From: Streptomyces sulfonofaciens
GTDB taxonomy: Bacteria; Actinomycetota; Actinomycetes; Streptomycetales; Streptomycetaceae
DNA: 64,000 bases
Reading direction: 5' to 3'
Assembly: GCF_014656295.1 (NCBI RefSeq)
Contig: NZ_BNCD01000013.1
Coordinates: forward strand, 124,001-188,000
A program made the position numbers and the translations under genes. The notes beneath the pieces are model-generated. The model was not told where the DNA came from and did not search any database. It saw nothing but the letters and a program-made list of their open reading frames with translations. Shown here piece after piece: positions 53,249 through 61,894 of this stretch. Position 1 is the stretch's first letter; each line of letters begins with the position of its first letter.

Positions 53249-55024
53249 TCAGGCGATCGGGTTCTTCAGCGTGCCCACCAGTTGCAGCGCCCCCGAGGGG
53301 TCCGCGAGGTCCACCATCTGGCGGTTGTCGCGCAGTTGGAGCCGGTTGAGGCAGGACAGGGGGAACTCGGGCGCGAAGATGTCGTACCGGCGAAAGTGCC
53401 CGGCGAGTTCGGGGCGGGAGCGCTGGTAGTCGCGTACGCAGTCGGCGACCGTGCCCCAGAAGGCGTCCTCGTCGAGCAGGCCCTCGGTGACCAGGTGCGC
53501 GGACAGGAAGCGGAAGAAGCAGTCGAAGACGTCCGTGAACAGCGACAGCAGCCGCAGGTCGGCCGGGACGTCGACCTGGATCCGCGCCACCTGCGGCGGC
53601 AGCTCGGCGTCCGGGTCCAGCACGGCGATCTCCTCGGCGATGTCCTTGAAGACGGCCCGCCCCACCGTGCCGGCCTCGTCCAGGACCAGGATGACGTTCT
53701 CGCCGTGCGGCATGAACACCAGGCCGTACGCGTAGAAGCAGTGCAGCAGCGGGACGAGGTAGGCGCGCAGATAGCGCCGCAGCCACTCGGTGGGGCCGGT
53801 GCCCGAGCGCTCGATCAGCGCGGCGGCCAGCGAGGCGCCGGTGCGGTCGGTGTGCAGCAGCGACGCCATCGTGGCCAGCCGTTCGCCGTCCCGCAGCCCC
53901 GGTACCGGCGACTCCCGCCACAGCGCCGCCAGCATCCTGCGGTACGGCGAGTGGCGGTCGGTGGCCGCCTCGTACTCCAGGTTCCGGTAGCCGACCGCGG
54001 CCCGCTCGCGCAGCACGGTGAGGCCGGTGGCCCGCAGCACCTCGTCGCCGTCGACCAGTTCCGCGAGCCAGTCGTTGATGGCCGGGGTGGCGGCCATGTA
54101 GGCGGCCGACAGACCCCGCATGAAGCCCATGTTGAGCACCGAGAGCGCCGTCTTGACGTAGTGCTTGGCGGGGTCGCTGGTGTTGAAGAAGGTGCGGACG
54201 GACTGCTGTGCGAGGTAGGAGTCGTCGCCCTCCCCGAGGCAGACCAGGCGCCGCGTGGCCGTCTCGGCGGCGAAGGTGACGGAGAGCTTGTTCCACCACT
54301 GCCAGGGGTGCACGGGGATCAGCAGGTAGTCGTCCGGGTCGAGGCCCTGGCCGCGCAGCGCGGCGGCGAACCGGATCAGGGCCGCCTCGCCCAGCTCGGC
54401 GCGGAGCAGCGCCTCGTAGCCGACGCCCGTGCCCGCCCAGAACGCTGCGCGCTCCCGGTGCGCCGCGACCCAGACCAGCCGGACGGGGCTCGCGGTCTCC
54501 GGTGCGTAGGAGAGGTACTCGTGCACGCCGAAGCCGAGCCGGCCGTTGTTGGCGACGAAGCACGGATGGCCCTCGGTCATGCCCGTCTCGATGGCCTGGA
54601 AGTCCGCGCGGGCCAGCTCCGCGGCCGTGGTGTCGGGCTTCGACAGCTTGTAGCAGGTACTGGAGAGGGTGGAGGAGATCTCCTCCAGGTAGACCGGGAG
54701 GATCTCGTCGGTGAGGCCCAGGCTGCCGCGCAGCTCGGTGAGGAAGTCCAGCGCGGACAGCGGCAGCGGGGCGTGGTCCGCGGTGCGCAGCCGGGTGATC
54801 GAGGCGGCGTCGACGGCCCAGTGGTCCAGCGCGAACAGCCGTGCCCGGAACCGGTAGGCGGTGCGGCCGTCGTCGCTGCGCACCTCGTAGCGCCCCCCGC
54901 CCAGGGCGGTGGGCGCCAGCAGCCGTTCGTGGCTGAACTCGGCGAGCGCCTTGCGGAGCAGCAGACGGCCGGCCTCCTCCCAGTGCTCGGGGGTGAGGTG
55001 GGCGACGGCGTCGGACAGGGTCAT
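53249..55024 (-). CDS. desD: Desferrioxamine synthetase DesD (NIS siderophore synthetase)
   Basis: A 591-residue IucA/IucC-family ATP-dependent synthetase that joins and cyclises N-hydroxy-N-succinylcadaverine into desferrioxamine E/B. Typical segments include EGHPCFVANNGRLGFG (near 152), LIPVHPWQWWNKL (near 230), QQSVRTFFNTSDPAKHYVKT and FMPHGENVILVLDE (near 425). Its ATG overlaps the desC stop (ATGA). Last gene of desABCD. Confidence 0.96.
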   Translation of the reverse strand: MTLSDAVAHLTPEHWEEAGRLLLRKALAEFSHERLLAPTALGGGRYEVRSDDGRTAYRFRARLFALDHWAVDAASITRLRTADHAPLPLSALDFLTELRGSLGLTDEILPVYLEEISSTLSSTCYKLSKPDTTAAELARADFQAIETGMTEGHPCFVANNGRLGFGVHEYLSYAPETASPVRLVWVAAHRERAAFWAGTGVGYEALLRAELGEAALIRFAAALRGQGLDPDDYLLIPVHPWQWWNKLSVTFAAETATRRLVCLGEGDDSYLAQQSVRTFFNTSDPAKHYVKTALSVLNMGFMRGLSAAYMAATPAINDWLAELVDGDEVLRATGLTVLRERAAVGYRNLEYEAATDRHSPYRRMLAALWRESPVPGLRDGERLATMASLLHTDRTGASLAAALIERSGTGPTEWLRRYLRAYLVPLLHCFYAYGLVFMPHGENVILVLDEAGTVGRAVFKDIAEEIAVLDPDAELPPQVARIQVDVPADLRLLSLFTDVFDCFFRFLSAHLVTEGLLDEDAFWGTVADCVRDYQRSRPELAGHFRRYDIFAPEFPLSCLNRLQLRDNRQMVDLADPSGALQLVGTLKNPIA

Positions 55025-55716
55025 GAACGGGCTCCTCGGGCTGCGGCGAACTGCTCGCGGGTGCAGAAGCTGAGCAGCGCGGTCTTCTCCGGCTTGGTGA
55101 TCTCGCCCACGGGGACGAATCCGACGGCGCGGTTGAGGGCCTGGACGGCGGTGTTGCGGACGTCGGGCTCGACGACGACGCGCCGGGCGGCGGGGTCGGC
55201 GAACAGGAACTCCATCACGGTGGTGAGCACCGCCAGGGTGAACCCCGGGATCCGGACCTCACCGGGGGCGGTCAGGAAGTGCATGCCCACGTCGCCGTCC
55301 TCGGCCTCGTACAGGCCGGCCAGCTCGATGCGCGCCGGGTCGTAGCGCTCCACGAGGAACGCGGGCGCCCCGCGGTGCAGGCCGAGGAAGGCGTCGTGGC
55401 GGGGGTGGGCCGCGATCGCCAGGTAGGCGCGCTCCACCTCTTTTGGACGTGCCTCGCCCATCATCCAGAAGGCCGCCTTCGGGTGGGTCACCCAGCCGTG
55501 CAGCAGCCCCGAATCGGTGAGCGGGTCGAGGGCGCGCAGGGCGAAGTCGCCGAGCCCCGGGTCGGTGCGGGTGAAGACGGGGCCGGGCGCGGGGCCCGCG
55601 TCCCGCGGGGCGCAGTGCTCCCCGCGGTCCGGTCGCGCGCCCGGGAGCGGGTGCTGGCCGGGGAGCGGGTGCTCGCCGGGGCGGGGGTGCTCGCTCGGGC
55701 CTGGGTGCTCGGTCAT
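55021..55716 (-). CDS. desC: Acyl-CoA-dependent N-hydroxycadaverine acyltransferase DesC
   Basis: About 231 residues of IucB/DesC acyltransferase type, acylating N-hydroxycadaverine with succinyl- or acetyl-CoA. The core motifs are LHGWVTHPKAAFWMM (near 73), a GNAT-like fold with VVVEPDVRNTAVQALNRAVGF. The first 45 residues form an unusual EHPxPG-repeat tail (EHPRPGEHPLPGQHPLPG) not expected in DesC. Translationally coupled to desB and desD on both sides. Confidence 0.93.
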   Translation of the reverse strand: MTEHPGPSEHPRPGEHPLPGQHPLPGARPDRGEHCAPRDAGPAPGPVFTRTDPGLGDFALRALDPLTDSGLLHGWVTHPKAAFWMMGEARPKEVERAYLAIAAHPRHDAFLGLHRGAPAFLVERYDPARIELAGLYEAEDGDVGMHFLTAPGEVRIPGFTLAVLTTVMEFLFADPAARRVVVEPDVRNTAVQALNRAVGFVPVGEITKPEKTALLSFCTREQFAAARGARS

Positions 55717-57074
55717 GCGCGGCCGCCTTCCTGCGGGGTCGTCGGCCGTCCGCCCCCGTGCGCCCGCGGGGCGGCGAACTCCTGGAACGCGATGGACCTC
55801 TCCACCGGGTACACCTCGCGGCCCAGCAGCTCGCGGATGATGTACGCGTTGCGGTAGGCGCCCATGCCCAGGTCCGGGCTGGTGACGCTGTGGGTGTGCA
55901 CGGCGGCGTTCTGCAGGAAGATGCCGCGTCCGGCTGTGTCGATGGCGTAGTTGCGGGCCACGTCGAAGCGGCCGTGGCCGTCCCAGCGGATCCGGTCGTG
56001 CACCGGCGCGAGGAAGTCCGGCGGGCGGTACCGGTAGCCGGTGGCGAGCACCAGGCCCTCGGTGCGCAGCGTGAAGTCGCGCTCCTGCTCCTGCTGGCGC
56101 AGCCCGAGCGTGTAGGTGCCCGACGCGGTGTCCCACGCGGCGGTGCGCAGGGCGGTGTTGGTCAGCAGCCTGGTCGGTACGGGGCCCGCCAGGCTCTTCT
56201 GGTAGAGCAGGTCGAAGATCGCGTCGATCAGCGCCGAGTCGATGCCCTTGAACAGGCCCTTCTGCTGCCTCTCCAGGCGGTAGCGGGTGTCCTCGGGCAG
56301 CGCGTGGAAGTAGTCGGCGTACTCCGGCGAGGTCATCTCCAGGGTGAGCTTGGTGTACTCCAGCGGGAAGAACCGCGGGGAGCGGGTGATCCAGTCGAGC
56401 CGGTAGCCGTGGGCGTCGATGCCGCCGAGCAGGTCGTGGTAGATCTCCGCGGCGGACTGGCCGCTGCCGATCAGGGTGATCGACTCCTTGCGCCGGAGCC
56501 GGCCGCGGTGCTCCAGGTACCGGGAGTTGTGGATGGCGTCGCCGCCGAGGCCCTCGCACGCCTCTGGTACGTGCGGCGGTGTGCCGGTGCCGAGGACGAG
56601 GTGCGGGGCGCGGTAGGCGGTGCCGGTGGAGGTGCGGACGGTGTAGAGGCCGGCGTCCGCACCGCCGCCGGGCCCGCCCGGCCGGTACGTCACCTCCGTG
56701 ACCGTGGTGCCGAAGCGGACGCTGGACAGCCGGGCCGCGGCCCACCGGCAGTAGGCGTTGTACTCGGTGCGCAGCGGATAGAAGTTCTCGCGGATGTAGA
56801 ACGAGTAGAGCCGGCCCGACTGCTTGAGGTAGCTGAGGAAGGAGTACGGGGAGGTGGGGTCGGCGAGGGTGACCAGGTCGGACAGGAAGGGCGTCTGGAG
56901 GTGGGCGCCGTCCAGGAACATGCCGGAGTGCCAGTCGAAGTCGGGCTTGGCCTCCAGGAAGACGCCGTTCAGGTCGGCGATCGGCTCGCTCAGGCAGGCC
57001 AGGCCGAGGTTGAAGGGGCCGAGGCCGATGCCGACGAAGTCGGCGTCCACGACGGTGTCAGCAGGCGCGGTCAA
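55713..57074 (-). CDS. desB: Cadaverine N-monooxygenase DesB
   Basis: A 453-residue FAD/NADPH-dependent N-hydroxylating monooxygenase (IucD/DesB). FAD site DFVGIGLGPFNLGLACL (near 13), NADPH loop SITLIGSGQSAAEIYHDLL (near 200) and the C-terminal LVLATGYRYR. It converts cadaverine to N-hydroxycadaverine. The start appears to be TTG 57074, overlapping the desA 3' end by 17 bp, with GGGAGAG just upstream; a GTG at 57047 is the alternative. Confidence 0.94.
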   Translation of the reverse strand: MTAPADTVVDADFVGIGLGPFNLGLACLSEPIADLNGVFLEAKPDFDWHSGMFLDGAHLQTPFLSDLVTLADPTSPYSFLSYLKQSGRLYSFYIRENFYPLRTEYNAYCRWAAARLSSVRFGTTVTEVTYRPGGPGGGADAGLYTVRTSTGTAYRAPHLVLGTGTPPHVPEACEGLGGDAIHNSRYLEHRGRLRRKESITLIGSGQSAAEIYHDLLGGIDAHGYRLDWITRSPRFFPLEYTKLTLEMTSPEYADYFHALPEDTRYRLERQQKGLFKGIDSALIDAIFDLLYQKSLAGPVPTRLLTNTALRTAAWDTASGTYTLGLRQQEQERDFTLRTEGLVLATGYRYRPPDFLAPVHDRIRWDGHGRFDVARNYAIDTAGRGIFLQNAAVHTHSVTSPDLGMGAYRNAYIIRELLGREVYPVERSIAFQEFAAPRAHGGGRPTTPQEGGRA

Positions 57075-58500
57075 GGTTCTCTCCCAGGTACTGCTCGGCG
57101 TGGCCGGAGATCAGGTCGAGGACGGCCGCGATGTCGCCGGTCGTCGTCTCGGGGTTGAGGAGGGTGAACTTCAGGTAGTGGCGGCCGTCCACCGTGGTGG
57201 ACGCGACCACCGCGTCGCCGGAGGAGAACAGCGCCCTGCGGGCGTACAGGTTGGCGCCGTCGATGCCCGTCTGGCCGGTGGCGGCGGCGGGGACGTAGCG
57301 GAAGACCAGGGTGGAGAGCTGCGGGCGGACCACCACGTCGAACCGCGGGTCGGCCGCCAGCATCCGCCAGCCCTCCGCGGCCAGCGCGCACACCTCGTCG
57401 AAGAGTTCGCCGATCCCGTCGGCGCCCATGATGCGCAGCGTCAGCCAGAGCTTGAGCGCGTCGAAGCGGCGGGTCGTCTGGAGGGACTTGTCCACCTGGT
57501 TGGGGATGCGTTCCTCGATGGCACGCCTCGGGTTGAGGTAGTCCGCGTGGTAGGTGGCGTGCCGGAGCACGGCCGCGTCGCGCACCAGGACGGCACTGGA
57601 GCTCACCGGCTGGAAGAACGACTTGTGGTAGTCGACGGTGACCGAGTCGGCGCGTTCGATGCCGTCCAGCAGGTGCCGGTTGCGGCGGGAGACCAGCAGG
57701 CCGCAGCCGTAGGCCGCGTCGACGTGCAGCCAGGCGCCGTACCGTGCGCACAGTTCGGCGATCTCGGCCAGCGGGTCGATGGAGCCGAAGTCGGTGGTGC
57801 CGGCGGTGGCGACCACGGCCATCGGCACCAGGCCCTCGTGCGTGCAGCGGGCCAGCTCCTGGGCGAGTGCCAGGGTCTGCATCCGCCTGTCCCGGTCGCA
57901 GGGCACGGGGAGCACCGCGTCCGGCCCGAGGCCCAGCAGTTTCGCGGACTTCCTGACGCTGAAGTGGCCGGCCTCGGAGGTGAGGATCCGCAGTTGCTCG
58001 GGGCAGCCGGCCTTCGCCTCCTCACGGGCGAGCAGCAGGGCCTGGAGGTTGGACTGGGTGCCGCCGCTGGTGAAGACGCCGTCCGCGGCCGGGCCGAGGC
58101 CCAGCCGGCCGGCCGTCCAGTCGATCAGACGGCGCTCGATCAGGGTGCCGCCGGCCGACTGGTCCCAGGTGTCCAGCGAGGAGTTCACGGCCGAGAGCAC
58201 CGCCTCGCCGAGCACCGCAGGGATGACGACGGGGCAGTTGAGGTGGGCGAGGTAGCGGGGGTGGTGGAAGTAGACGGCGTCGCGGAGGTAGACGTCCTCC
58301 AACTCGTCCAGGGCGGCGGTGGTGTCGTGCAGGGGGTGGTCGAGGTCGATCGCCTCGATCAGGGGAGCGAGGCCGTCCGGGGTGACACCGGTGAACGGTC
58401 GCTCGGCGGCGGTGAGACCGGCCGCCACCCGCTCGATTCCTTCGGTCACGGAGCGGCGGTACCGGTCCGTTGTCGTGTCATTGAGCAGGTGCGAGCGCAT
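57058..58500 (-). CDS. desA: Lysine decarboxylase DesA
   Basis: A 480-residue PLP enzyme of the group II decarboxylases. The PLP lysine is in SVTVDYHKSFFQP (near 290), with the upstream HVDAAYG aspartate and the GGTQSNLQALLLAR phosphate-binding loop (near 150). It makes cadaverine from lysine, the first step of desferrioxamine synthesis. GGAGGAC lies eight bases before the ATG at 58500, and an iron box is 27 bp further upstream. Confidence 0.96.
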   Translation of the reverse strand: MRSHLLNDTTTDRYRRSVTEGIERVAAGLTAAERPFTGVTPDGLAPLIEAIDLDHPLHDTTAALDELEDVYLRDAVYFHHPRYLAHLNCPVVIPAVLGEAVLSAVNSSLDTWDQSAGGTLIERRLIDWTAGRLGLGPAADGVFTSGGTQSNLQALLLAREEAKAGCPEQLRILTSEAGHFSVRKSAKLLGLGPDAVLPVPCDRDRRMQTLALAQELARCTHEGLVPMAVVATAGTTDFGSIDPLAEIAELCARYGAWLHVDAAYGCGLLVSRRNRHLLDGIERADSVTVDYHKSFFQPVSSSAVLVRDAAVLRHATYHADYLNPRRAIEERIPNQVDKSLQTTRRFDALKLWLTLRIMGADGIGELFDEVCALAAEGWRMLAADPRFDVVVRPQLSTLVFRYVPAAATGQTGIDGANLYARRALFSSGDAVVASTTVDGRHYLKFTLLNPETTTGDIAAVLDLISGHAEQYLGENLDRAC

Positions 58501-58526
58501 GAAGTGTCCTCCGGAAGGTCGGAAAC

Positions 58527-58545
58527 TTAGGTTAGCCTAACCTAA
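58527..58545. promoter_or_regulatory. Iron box (DmdR1/IdeR operator) of desABCD
   Basis: TTAGGTTAGCCTAACCTAA, a perfect 19-bp palindrome that extends symmetrically to 58525-58547. It matches the established iron-box consensus bound by DmdR1 with Fe2+, so desABCD should be expressed under iron starvation. Confidence 0.97.
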
Positions 58546-58628
58546 GTAAATGGGGCCGGCTCGCGGCATGGCGCATCCGCGCCGCGAACGGGGAGGTACG
58601 GGCTTGCCGGGGGTGCGGGTGCCGGGGT

Positions 58629-59600
58629 CTACGCTCGGGCGCGTGCGCGCAGTTGCTCCTCGCTGAGGCCGCGCCGCCAGTAGCCGACGAACGTGACCCG
58701 GCCGCGGTCGAACCCGCGCTCCGTGACGAGGTGTCCGCGTACCGCCTTGACCTGCCCCGACTCGCCCGCGACCCAGGCGTACGGGGCGGTGCAGGCCGGC
58801 AGGGGAGCGGCGCCGACCGCCTCTGCCGCGGTCGGCGCGCCGCGGCCGCGCACCAGCCAGGTGATCCGCGCGTCGGCCGCGGTGGGCAGCTCCTGGACAT
58901 CGGCGGCGTCCGCCACCTCGCACCAGGCGCGCACCGGCAGGCCCGCGGGCAGCGACTCCAGGATGGCCGCGAGTGCGGGCAGCGCGGTCTCGTCCGCGTA
59001 CAGCACCACGAGGTCGGTACCGGCCGGCGGGCGGAAGCGGACACCGGAGTTGTCCTCGACCACCGGGCCGAGCACCAGCGCCCGGTCACCGGGCCGCGCG
59101 CGGGCGGCCCAGCGGGCGGCGGGCCCGTGCGGGAGGGCCGGGGAACGGTGGTGGGCGGTGGGCCCGTGGGGCCGGTGGGGCGCGTGGGTAGCGCGGTCGT
59201 GGGGTTCGTGGGGTTCGTGGGCAGTGGGCCCCTGGGGTCCCTGGGCGGCCGGCGGGTGGCCGGCCTGGCCGTGCAGGGCGAAGTCGATGTCGATCTCGGT
59301 GCCGCCGCCCGGGGCCGGGCGCTGCGCGCGGACGGTGTAGGAGCGCATCACCGCCCGGACGTGCTCGGGCAGTTGGCGCCAGGCCCGCCACCAGCCCTCG
59401 CCCGCCGCCACCGGCACGACGGGCGCGGGCTGCCCGGGGTGCGGGAGGAAGAGCGACAGGCTCTGGTCGCGCCCGCCGGAGGCGAAGGCGGACAGATCCG
59501 CGCCGCCGAAGGTGATCCGGACCATCGAGGGCCCGAGCCGCCTTGTGCGCAGCACGTGCAGGGCGAAGAAGCGGAACGGGGCGGCGACGGCGGTCGTCAT
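58629..59600 (-). CDS. desF: Siderophore-interacting protein (ferri-siderophore reductase)
   Basis: A 323-residue FAD-dependent SIP-family reductase that frees iron from imported ferri-siderophore with NAD(P)H. The flavin-binding RSYTVRAQR motif is near residue 87 and VVLYADETALPALAAIL near 210. It carries a His/Pro-rich insert (residues about 118-165, e.g. THAPHRPHGPTAHHR) not part of the core family. DesF by position, matching the order recalled from S. coelicolor. It is followed by desA on the same strand, but the iron box intervenes, so desA has its own promoter. Confidence 0.88.
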   Translation of the reverse strand: MTTAVAAPFRFFALHVLRTRRLGPSMVRITFGGADLSAFASGGRDQSLSLFLPHPGQPAPVVPVAAGEGWWRAWRQLPEHVRAVMRSYTVRAQRPAPGGGTEIDIDFALHGQAGHPPAAQGPQGPTAHEPHEPHDRATHAPHRPHGPTAHHRSPALPHGPAARWAARARPGDRALVLGPVVEDNSGVRFRPPAGTDLVVLYADETALPALAAILESLPAGLPVRAWCEVADAADVQELPTAADARITWLVRGRGAPTAAEAVGAAPLPACTAPYAWVAGESGQVKAVRGHLVTERGFDRGRVTFVGYWRRGLSEEQLRARARA

Positions 59601-59703
59601 ACGGACTCCAGGGCTCCGCGGCGCGGCAGACGGGACGGGGCGGAAGGTGGGAGCGGGGGCGGGGCGCGGTCGGAACGGGACGGGGGTGGGGCGCGTGGTG
59701 CCT

Positions 59704-59751
59704 GCGGGTGCGGGTGCGGGTGCGGGTGCGGGTGCGGGTGCGGGTGCGGGT
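59704..59751. repeat. Tandem array of the 6-bp unit GCGGGT
   Basis: Eight perfect copies of GCGGGT lie between the receptor and reductase genes, in the 263-bp gap. Confidence 0.95.
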
Positions 59752-59863
59752 GCGGTGGCGCATTGGGGCGGTGGGGAATGGGGTGGTGCGGCGGTGGGCG
59801 GGTAGCGCACGGGGCCGGGGCGCCGTGGGGCCGCGGGGAGAGGGTCCCGGCGGGCCCCGGTGT

Positions 59864-60910
59864 TCAGTGGACCTTCTTGGCCTTCTCCAGCGCCGCGGCC
59901 AGGTCGTCCAGGATCGGGGCGCACTTGCCGTACGAGTAGATGGGCTCGGTCACCCGGGGGACGACCTGGCCCGCGGCGACCGCGGGCAGCTTCCGCCAGG
60001 TGGGCTTGGACGCGTCGAGGACCGCGGGCTGAAGGGCGGAGGTGCGGTCGTCCATCATGACGAGGTCGGCGCCGTACTTGTCGACGTTCTCCCAGCTAAG
60101 GTTCTCGAACCAGCCGCCGCTGGCCTTCTTGGCCGACTCCGGCGGCTCCACGAAGTGCACGCCGAGGGACCTGAAGTACTCCAGGTCGGCGGAGAGGTCG
60201 GAGCCCGAGACATAGAAGATGTCCTGACTGGCCGAGCCCACCAGCACCCTGATGTCCGGCTTGGCCCCGGCGGCCCTGCGCAGCCTTGCCGAGGCGTCCT
60301 CGAAGTGCTTCTTGGCGGCGGTGACCCTCTTGGCCCGGGTGTCGGCGCCGAGCGCGCCGGCGAGTGCGAGCAGTCGCTCCAGCGGTCTGGTCATCGGGCG
60401 GTCGTAGACGCTGATGCCCACACTGGGGGCCAGTTGGAGGATCTTGTCCTTGGACTCCTCGGGGACGTACCAGAGGGTGCCCGAGTCGTCGAACATCGTG
60501 GAGACGAGCAGATCGGGTGCGAGGGCCGCGTACTTCTCGATGTTGAACTGGCCCCACTCGTTGCCGAGTACCGTCACCTTGTCGATGTCCAGGTCGCCGG
60601 CCTGCACGTCGGGCTTGCCGTCCTTGGTCCTGGTGGGCCCGAACACACCCTTGACCTCGACGCCGTAGTCGTGGAGTGCGGCGGCGACACCGGTGAAGGC
60701 GACGATGTTCTTCGGGGTGGCGCCGGCCTTCACCGCGGTGCCGCGGTCGTCCCTGAAGGCCCAGGGGCCCGAGTCCGCACCGCTCCTGCCGCCCGCCGCA
60801 CCGCCCGAGCCGCCGTCGCCGCAGGCGGCGAGCAGGGCACCGAGACCGAGGGCGCCGCCGGCGGCGAGGACGCCACGGCGGGAGGGGCGAGGGCTACGGG
60901 CGAGACGCAT
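59864..60910 (-). CDS. desE: Ferri-siderophore-binding lipoprotein DesE
   Basis: A 348-residue periplasmic-binding-like lipoprotein. It has a twin-arginine type start (SRRGVLAAGGALGLGALLAAC) ending in lipobox LLAAC. The receptor domain contains VLGNEWGQFNIEKYAALAPDL and VMMDDRTSALQ. It captures ferrioxamine for import; the permease/ATPase is not in this window. An iron box precedes it. Confidence 0.92.
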   Translation of the reverse strand: MRLARSPRPSRRGVLAAGGALGLGALLAACGDGGSGGAAGGRSGADSGPWAFRDDRGTAVKAGATPKNIVAFTGVAAALHDYGVEVKGVFGPTRTKDGKPDVQAGDLDIDKVTVLGNEWGQFNIEKYAALAPDLLVSTMFDDSGTLWYVPEESKDKILQLAPSVGISVYDRPMTRPLERLLALAGALGADTRAKRVTAAKKHFEDASARLRRAAGAKPDIRVLVGSASQDIFYVSGSDLSADLEYFRSLGVHFVEPPESAKKASGGWFENLSWENVDKYGADLVMMDDRTSALQPAVLDASKPTWRKLPAVAAGQVVPRVTEPIYSYGKCAPILDDLAAALEKAKKVH

Positions 60911-60963
60911 GGCAGCACTGCTTTCGTGATGAGGCGTACGGGGCCGCTGGGCTCATGGCTTAG

Positions 60964-60982
60964 TTAGGTTAACCTAACCTAA
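60964..60982. promoter_or_regulatory. Iron box of desE
   Basis: TTAGGTTA and TAACCTAA arms of eight bases are separated by three bases, 54 bp before the desE ATG. It matches the DmdR1/IdeR operator consensus. Confidence 0.93.
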
Positions 60983-61245
60983 CGAGGTGTCCAGAGGGCC
61001 CGTACGTCCGTGCCGCCTGCGTCCGTACGGCATGTGCCGCCCGCGCCGCGAGTGCCTCGGGTGCCGTGCGCAGGGGCGCGTGGCGCGGGGCGCGATGGCA
61101 TGGCGCGAAGGCGCGGCGTGCGGTGGCGCAGGCCGCGGGGGAGCGGGGGAGGCGATTCCTCACCGGCCGTGGGCATGCTCCCGGTGGGCGGCTGGAATCG
61201 TGCATCCCGTACGCGTCGGGGTCCGGCCCGCGTAGAGTCGGACTG

Positions 61246-61773
61246 GTGATCATCTGGCTGAACGGCGCGTTCGGGGCAGGGAAGACCACCACGGCCGTGG
61301 AACTGACGTCTCGGATCCCGGATTCCCGGCTCTTCGACGCCGAGAAGGTCGGGGAGATGCTCTGGCATGTGCTGGGGGTGCCGGAACGGGACTTCCAGGA
61401 CTTCCCTCCCTGGCGTGCCCTGGTGGTGGAGACGGCACGGCAGGTACTGAACCACACCGGTGGCACGCTGGTGGTGACGCAGACGGTCCTGGTCGAGCGG
61501 TACTGGCGGGAGATCCATGGCGGCCTGGTCCGGGCCGCCATCCCCGTCCACCACTTCCTGCTCCACGCCGATACGCGCACGCTGGCGGAACGCATCGAGA
61601 CCGACGCCGGGCCACAGAGCGCGCGTGCCCGCCGGTGGCGCCTGGACCACCTGGGCGACTACCAGGAGGCGCTGCCCTGGCTCCGCAGGGCGGCCGAGGT
61701 CGTCGACACCACCGGCATCACCCCCGACCAGGCTGCGGAGACCATCATGTCGCGGGTACGGCTCGACGGCTGA
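61246..61773 (+). CDS. TmrB-like P-loop ATPase/kinase
   Basis: A 175-residue P-loop protein. Walker A is WLNGAFGAGKTTTAVEL (near residue 5), followed by the LFDAEKVGEML segment, TLVVTQTVL strand and LAERIETD arginine region. The layout matches TmrB, which gives tunicamycin resistance in Bacillus, and related small kinases. GTG 61246 has no ribosome site; TAGAGT eight bases upstream could be a -10 box of a leaderless message. It is inserted between the des and acdH genes on the opposite strand. Confidence 0.78.
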   Translation: MIIWLNGAFGAGKTTTAVELTSRIPDSRLFDAEKVGEMLWHVLGVPERDFQDFPPWRALVVETARQVLNHTGGTLVVTQTVLVERYWREIHGGLVRAAIPVHHFLLHADTRTLAERIETDAGPQSARARRWRLDHLGDYQEALPWLRRAAEVVDTTGITPDQAAETIMSRVRLDG

Positions 61774-61894
61774 CCACGACGTCGGCGGGAGCGCACCGGC
61801 GGGAGCGGCCGGCACGCGACGGGCACTCCGGTGCCGAGGCGCACGCCGCACCGGGTGGCTGACCCGGGCATCCGGCGGCCACCGAGGCCGGGGA

